Source of the DNA: Adineta steineri
Lineage: Eukaryota > Rotifera > Eurotatoria > Adinetida > Adinetidae
Length of the DNA stretch: 64,000 bases
Reading direction: 5' to 3'
Assembly (NCBI GenBank): GCA_905250115.1
Contig: CAJNOI010000070.1
Coordinates: 60,247-124,246 of the forward strand
Position numbers and translations under genes: made by a program. Position 1 is the first letter of the stretch. Each line of letters begins with the position of its first letter. This document shows, piece after piece, positions 61,169-64,000 of the stretch. Below the pieces are notes generated by a model that searched no databases, was not told where the DNA came from, and saw only the letters and a list, made by a program, of their open reading frames with translations.

Positions 61169-63740
61169 TAAACTTCATTCCTTAATACACATGTATTGCA
61201 CTAAACTATATAATCTGTACAAAATTAACTAGAATATTTCCTTTTTATTATTCGTTTGATTAAAATCAACAAAAGACAAATAATATCATATCTGATTCTT
61301 TTCCTTTTTTTTATTTTTACCGTCACTTTGCAGTATTCAAACTTCTTGAAAACGAAATTTTTTCATGTAAATAAATAAATACATTTTCATTAACAGACAT
61401 GAAAGAACTTACTCAAAAAATGTCTGAGTTAATTTTGTTGTATTCACACATACGAATTAAATTACAAATATAAATAAACGGAGGGGTCTTCATCAAAGAA
61501 TAAGCTAATCTTCAAAAACTCTGATACTGAGGATTGAAGTGGGTCAGCTTCTTATTCACTTGATACCCACATTGCTGAGTTACTTCTCGTGTACACATGG
61601 ATTTAATAGTGATGGGGAAAATCGACTTTCAGTAGAAAGCTTTCTGCCGTTTGCGCCGCGTTACTTGTTGTTATTCGCTAGTCATATATATTGTCATATT
61701 CTCAGCTTATCTTGTTGAAATTCAATAAAACTGATAACTACTGTCAGTATATGACAGTGATTATTGCTGAACATAACGAAAGCTGACAATGAAAATCAAC
61801 GATTACAATAGATCAAATAGAATTTGAAAAAGAATATTACAGAAAGTCTTCTTCCTCTTCACAAGATATCCTAACAGTCATGATCACTTAAAAATTTCAT
61901 TATTCTCTCTTATGAGTAAAGCGATACCAATCATTTTGTTTGTTTCATAGAGGAAAACAGTAAGTTTTCTTTTATATTGGTCAATTTTCTCAATATTGCT
62001 CAAAAGTATTATTATTGAAATCAATACAAAAGTTTATAAGTTTTATAGTTCCCTTTATAATTAATTTGATTTCTCGAGTTATTCTATTGATGAAATCATC
62101 CAGATTTTTAAGATTGAAGAATTCATGGTATTGATTCATCGCTTGCCATTCATGTGTCGGCGAAGACATTATTTAGCCAAGTATGGATTACTCTTGAAAA
62201 GTGTGCCAGAGTTGTGACTGTGGATGAAATAGAATAATCATATCACACACCCTCAGTCAATCAAATTTTACTACTGTTTCTTTGCTTAATTTTTACTTTG
62301 CATGAACCATCATTTGTTGTTATTATCTAATGATCAAACAGATTTTTTCGTACTCTTCCGCTTCTAATAGTCGGCTTTTTGTACTGTTGTATTGATGAAT
62401 AAGCCTGTCCTTTAGCTTTTTAGTATATAAATCAACATCTCAGTATGTAGCAAGCAACTAGTCAAAACCTCAGCATTCTCTCAGCACCTACTGATGACTT
62501 TCCCTTTGATTCTGGAAAAGTCTTCAATATCTGTTGAGGTACTGGTTAGGCGCTACAATATTTGGATACTGAAAGACGGCACTTACTCGCTTGTTTTTAG
62601 AAATCAATCAGCTCTTTTGTGTCTTCCTCATGTGAATTACAAGTTCTATAGGAAATAGTTCTATCAAAAAACTATGAATATTTGCATGTAGATATAACAA
62701 TATTGTTGAATAACGAGAGAAAAGATGTCAATGGACAGTGAGGTATAGTGTGAGTAGCTGGGACACACTTTTGAGAAAGTGTGGTTTATTTTTTGTACCT
62801 GTGAATAACTGCGATATTTTTCGTCACAACTACATACAATTGCGGTATTTTCATCGCAGTTATGCGTAGCAGCGTCGCAATTATTGGTCACGGTGCAAGC
62901 ACAATTGTGTTGTATTTTCATCGCAATGAAACTCATGTATTCCGAAACAGAAGTATTCTTAGTTCTATGTTTATGCATAATAAAAACTATCCTTAACTTA
63001 CCTAGTAGTTGTAACTTAAACTAATCAACTTTTTTTTCATAAACCACGAACTTATCTACTATTGGTTTTCAATTAACACATAATAAGTTATTGTCATTAA
63101 TATAAATCATCAGAGATATTTACAAGAATTTTTATAACTCATGAATTCGACTTTTTTTTGTATCTGTATACATCATATTTTGTTAGATTTTTGTATAAAA
63201 ATAGTTGGTGTTATTTTAAAATTGTGCTCGAGTGTGTGAATGGATATTGTTTTTGTTAAAGAAAAAGAAATGGTTTGTTTTCTAATTATCAATCAACTTT
63301 TCTTTTCAAAGCTATTGGAAAAAGGTTAATGTGTGAAAAATAATGACCTTTCAAACGCTACAATTCGTACGCTTCCAGTACTGTAAAAATGAACTATAGG
63401 AAAGAAACTATTGATAGGCGTTAATTTCGTATTTTTGATTGCATGGATAGTGAGCAGTGTGCAGTATGCAATATTAATTTATGTTTAGTGTATTGGAGGA
63501 AAGGAAAAGAAACGATACTTTTTGTTATCAAATTTCTTATGTAATGTCTACATAATAGATATTGTCATATTGATAACGATAGATAGTTGTTTTTGTCGAT
63601 TACAATCAAATTTCGCATTTCCTCTTTCTTTTTCTCTCTCTCTATATATAGAGAGAGCAATAGGTTATGTTTTTTTAAATTTGATAAATCAGTTACTATT
63701 GTACACAACAATTGTTATACATTATAATATTAATATTAAA
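61169..63740. other. Intergenic region, about 2.6 kb
   Basis: No gene is supported. A weak member of the TGTGGG-like hairpin family may lie at 62191-62258 (GTGACTGTGGATG against CACACACCCTCAG). At 62800-62940 an irregular repeat of TTTTCATCGCA-containing units appears. From 63630 a CT run leads into CTCTATATATAGAGAG, a perfect palindrome that could include the TATA box of the next gene. Confidence 0.45.
63641..63656 (+). promoter_or_regulatory. Possible TATA-containing core promoter of the Cys-Pro gene
   Basis: CTCTATATATAGAGAG lies about 90 bases upstream of the ATG at 63741, a plausible TATA-box distance allowing for a short 5' UTR. It is palindromic and flanked by a CT-rich run. AT-rich background makes chance matches common, so this is weak. 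Confidence 0.25.
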
Positions 63741-64000
63741 ATGAGTGACTGCTGTGCATATGAATGTTATACTTGTGAAGATTCTTCTGACGATGAAGAA
63801 CCATGTCCACCACCACCACCACCACGTCCTAAAAAAATTAAAGTATGTAAAATATACACAGTCTGCGAAGAACCAGAAACAACCGTCAGCGAAGAGTCGG
63901 AACCTCCAGCATGTTGCCCAAAACCGCCTAAGTGTCCACCGCCCTGCCCAAAACCACCTAAGTGTCCACCGCCTTGTCCAAAACCACCTAAATGTCCACC
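63741..64000 (+). CDS. Cys-Pro-Lys repeat protein, partial (runs off window end)
   Basis: The ATG at 63741 opens a frame to the window end, 86 complete codons. The start is Cys-rich and then acidic (MSDCCAYECYTCEDSSDDEE). A six-proline run, a basic patch (RPKKIKVCK) and a second acidic stretch with CEEPETTVSEESEPP follow. The protein then enters a 10-residue repeat PKPPKCPPPC, present at least three times at the DNA level with near-identical codons. No signal peptide is seen. A regular Cys/Pro/Lys pattern suggests a cross-linkable structural protein, comparable in style to small proline-rich cuticle or cornified-layer proteins. Homology is not claimed. Length is unknown because the repeat continues past 64000. 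Confidence 0.7.
   Translation, partial: MSDCCAYECYTCEDSSDDEEPCPPPPPPRPKKIKVCKIYTVCEEPETTVSEESEPPACCPKPPKCPPPCPKPPKCPPPCPKPPKCP

Noticed and set aside
62664..62978. Minus-strand frame with repeated NCD/Cys pattern
   Set aside because: The pattern comes from an irregular DNA repeat of TTTTCATCGCA units; no signal peptide or domain.
1..64000. tRNA, rRNA or CRISPR features
   Set aside because: I scanned for tRNA B-box-like motifs and regular spacer arrays and saw none; the repeats present are transposon-like or microsatellite-like.

Overview
The window looks like nuclear DNA of a small AT-rich metazoan, most likely a bdelloid rotifer. The evidence is about 70% AT content, many introns of only 45-70 bp with GT..AG ends, divergent rhodopsin-like GPCRs, a Thr-rich mucin/NHL-repeat secreted protein, a single-exon DHA1-type transporter, and a dense load of small terminal-inverted-repeat elements. 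I ran no searches, so the taxon is an inference from gene style. Two runs of exactly 100 N (12939-13038 and 38518-38617) are scaffold gaps, and both break a gene.

Layout. 1-334: start of a minus-strand gene that leaves the window. 2842-5012: two-exon minus-strand gene with a coiled coil, a Pro-rich linker and a PARP/ART-like HGT motif. 6542-8264: two transposon-derived elements. 9866-13038: an intact GPCR gene and a nearby second copy cut by a gap, with a dead Tc1/mariner element between them. 13829-32342: one very large gene, a VPS13A/C-type bridge-like lipid-transfer protein. I traced it as 64 exons that close in frame to 3,245 residues. Its few enlarged introns hold small transposable elements. 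34547-35655: a second type of GPCR. 36766-41034 (minus): secreted mucin-like protein with NHL repeats. 42676-44105 (minus): type II membrane protein resembling a glycosyltransferase. 45171-47095 (minus): ATP-grasp-like protein. 48948-50453: MFS drug:H+ antiporter. 51283-53009: membrane-anchored M28 zinc aminopeptidase. 53240-54940 (minus): SK-type calcium-activated K+ channel. 55748-56239 (minus): tandem ubiquitin-like protein. 59136-61168: MAP-kinase-kinase-like kinase with an altered activation loop. 63741-end: start of a Cys-Pro-Lys repeat protein.

The genes are unrelated neighbours on both strands and form no operon or pathway. The most distinctive material is the repeat content. Two hAT-type MITEs have perfect 8-bp target duplications. 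There is a TTAA-flanked element and several foldback elements. A tiny palindromic family is built from the octamer AGACTTCA. A dispersed hairpin family carries degenerate TGTGGG-like arms, which resemble the telomere repeat I recall for bdelloids. Several genes also have a splice acceptor a few bases upstream of the ATG, which fits spliced-leader trans-splicing or short 5' UTR introns.
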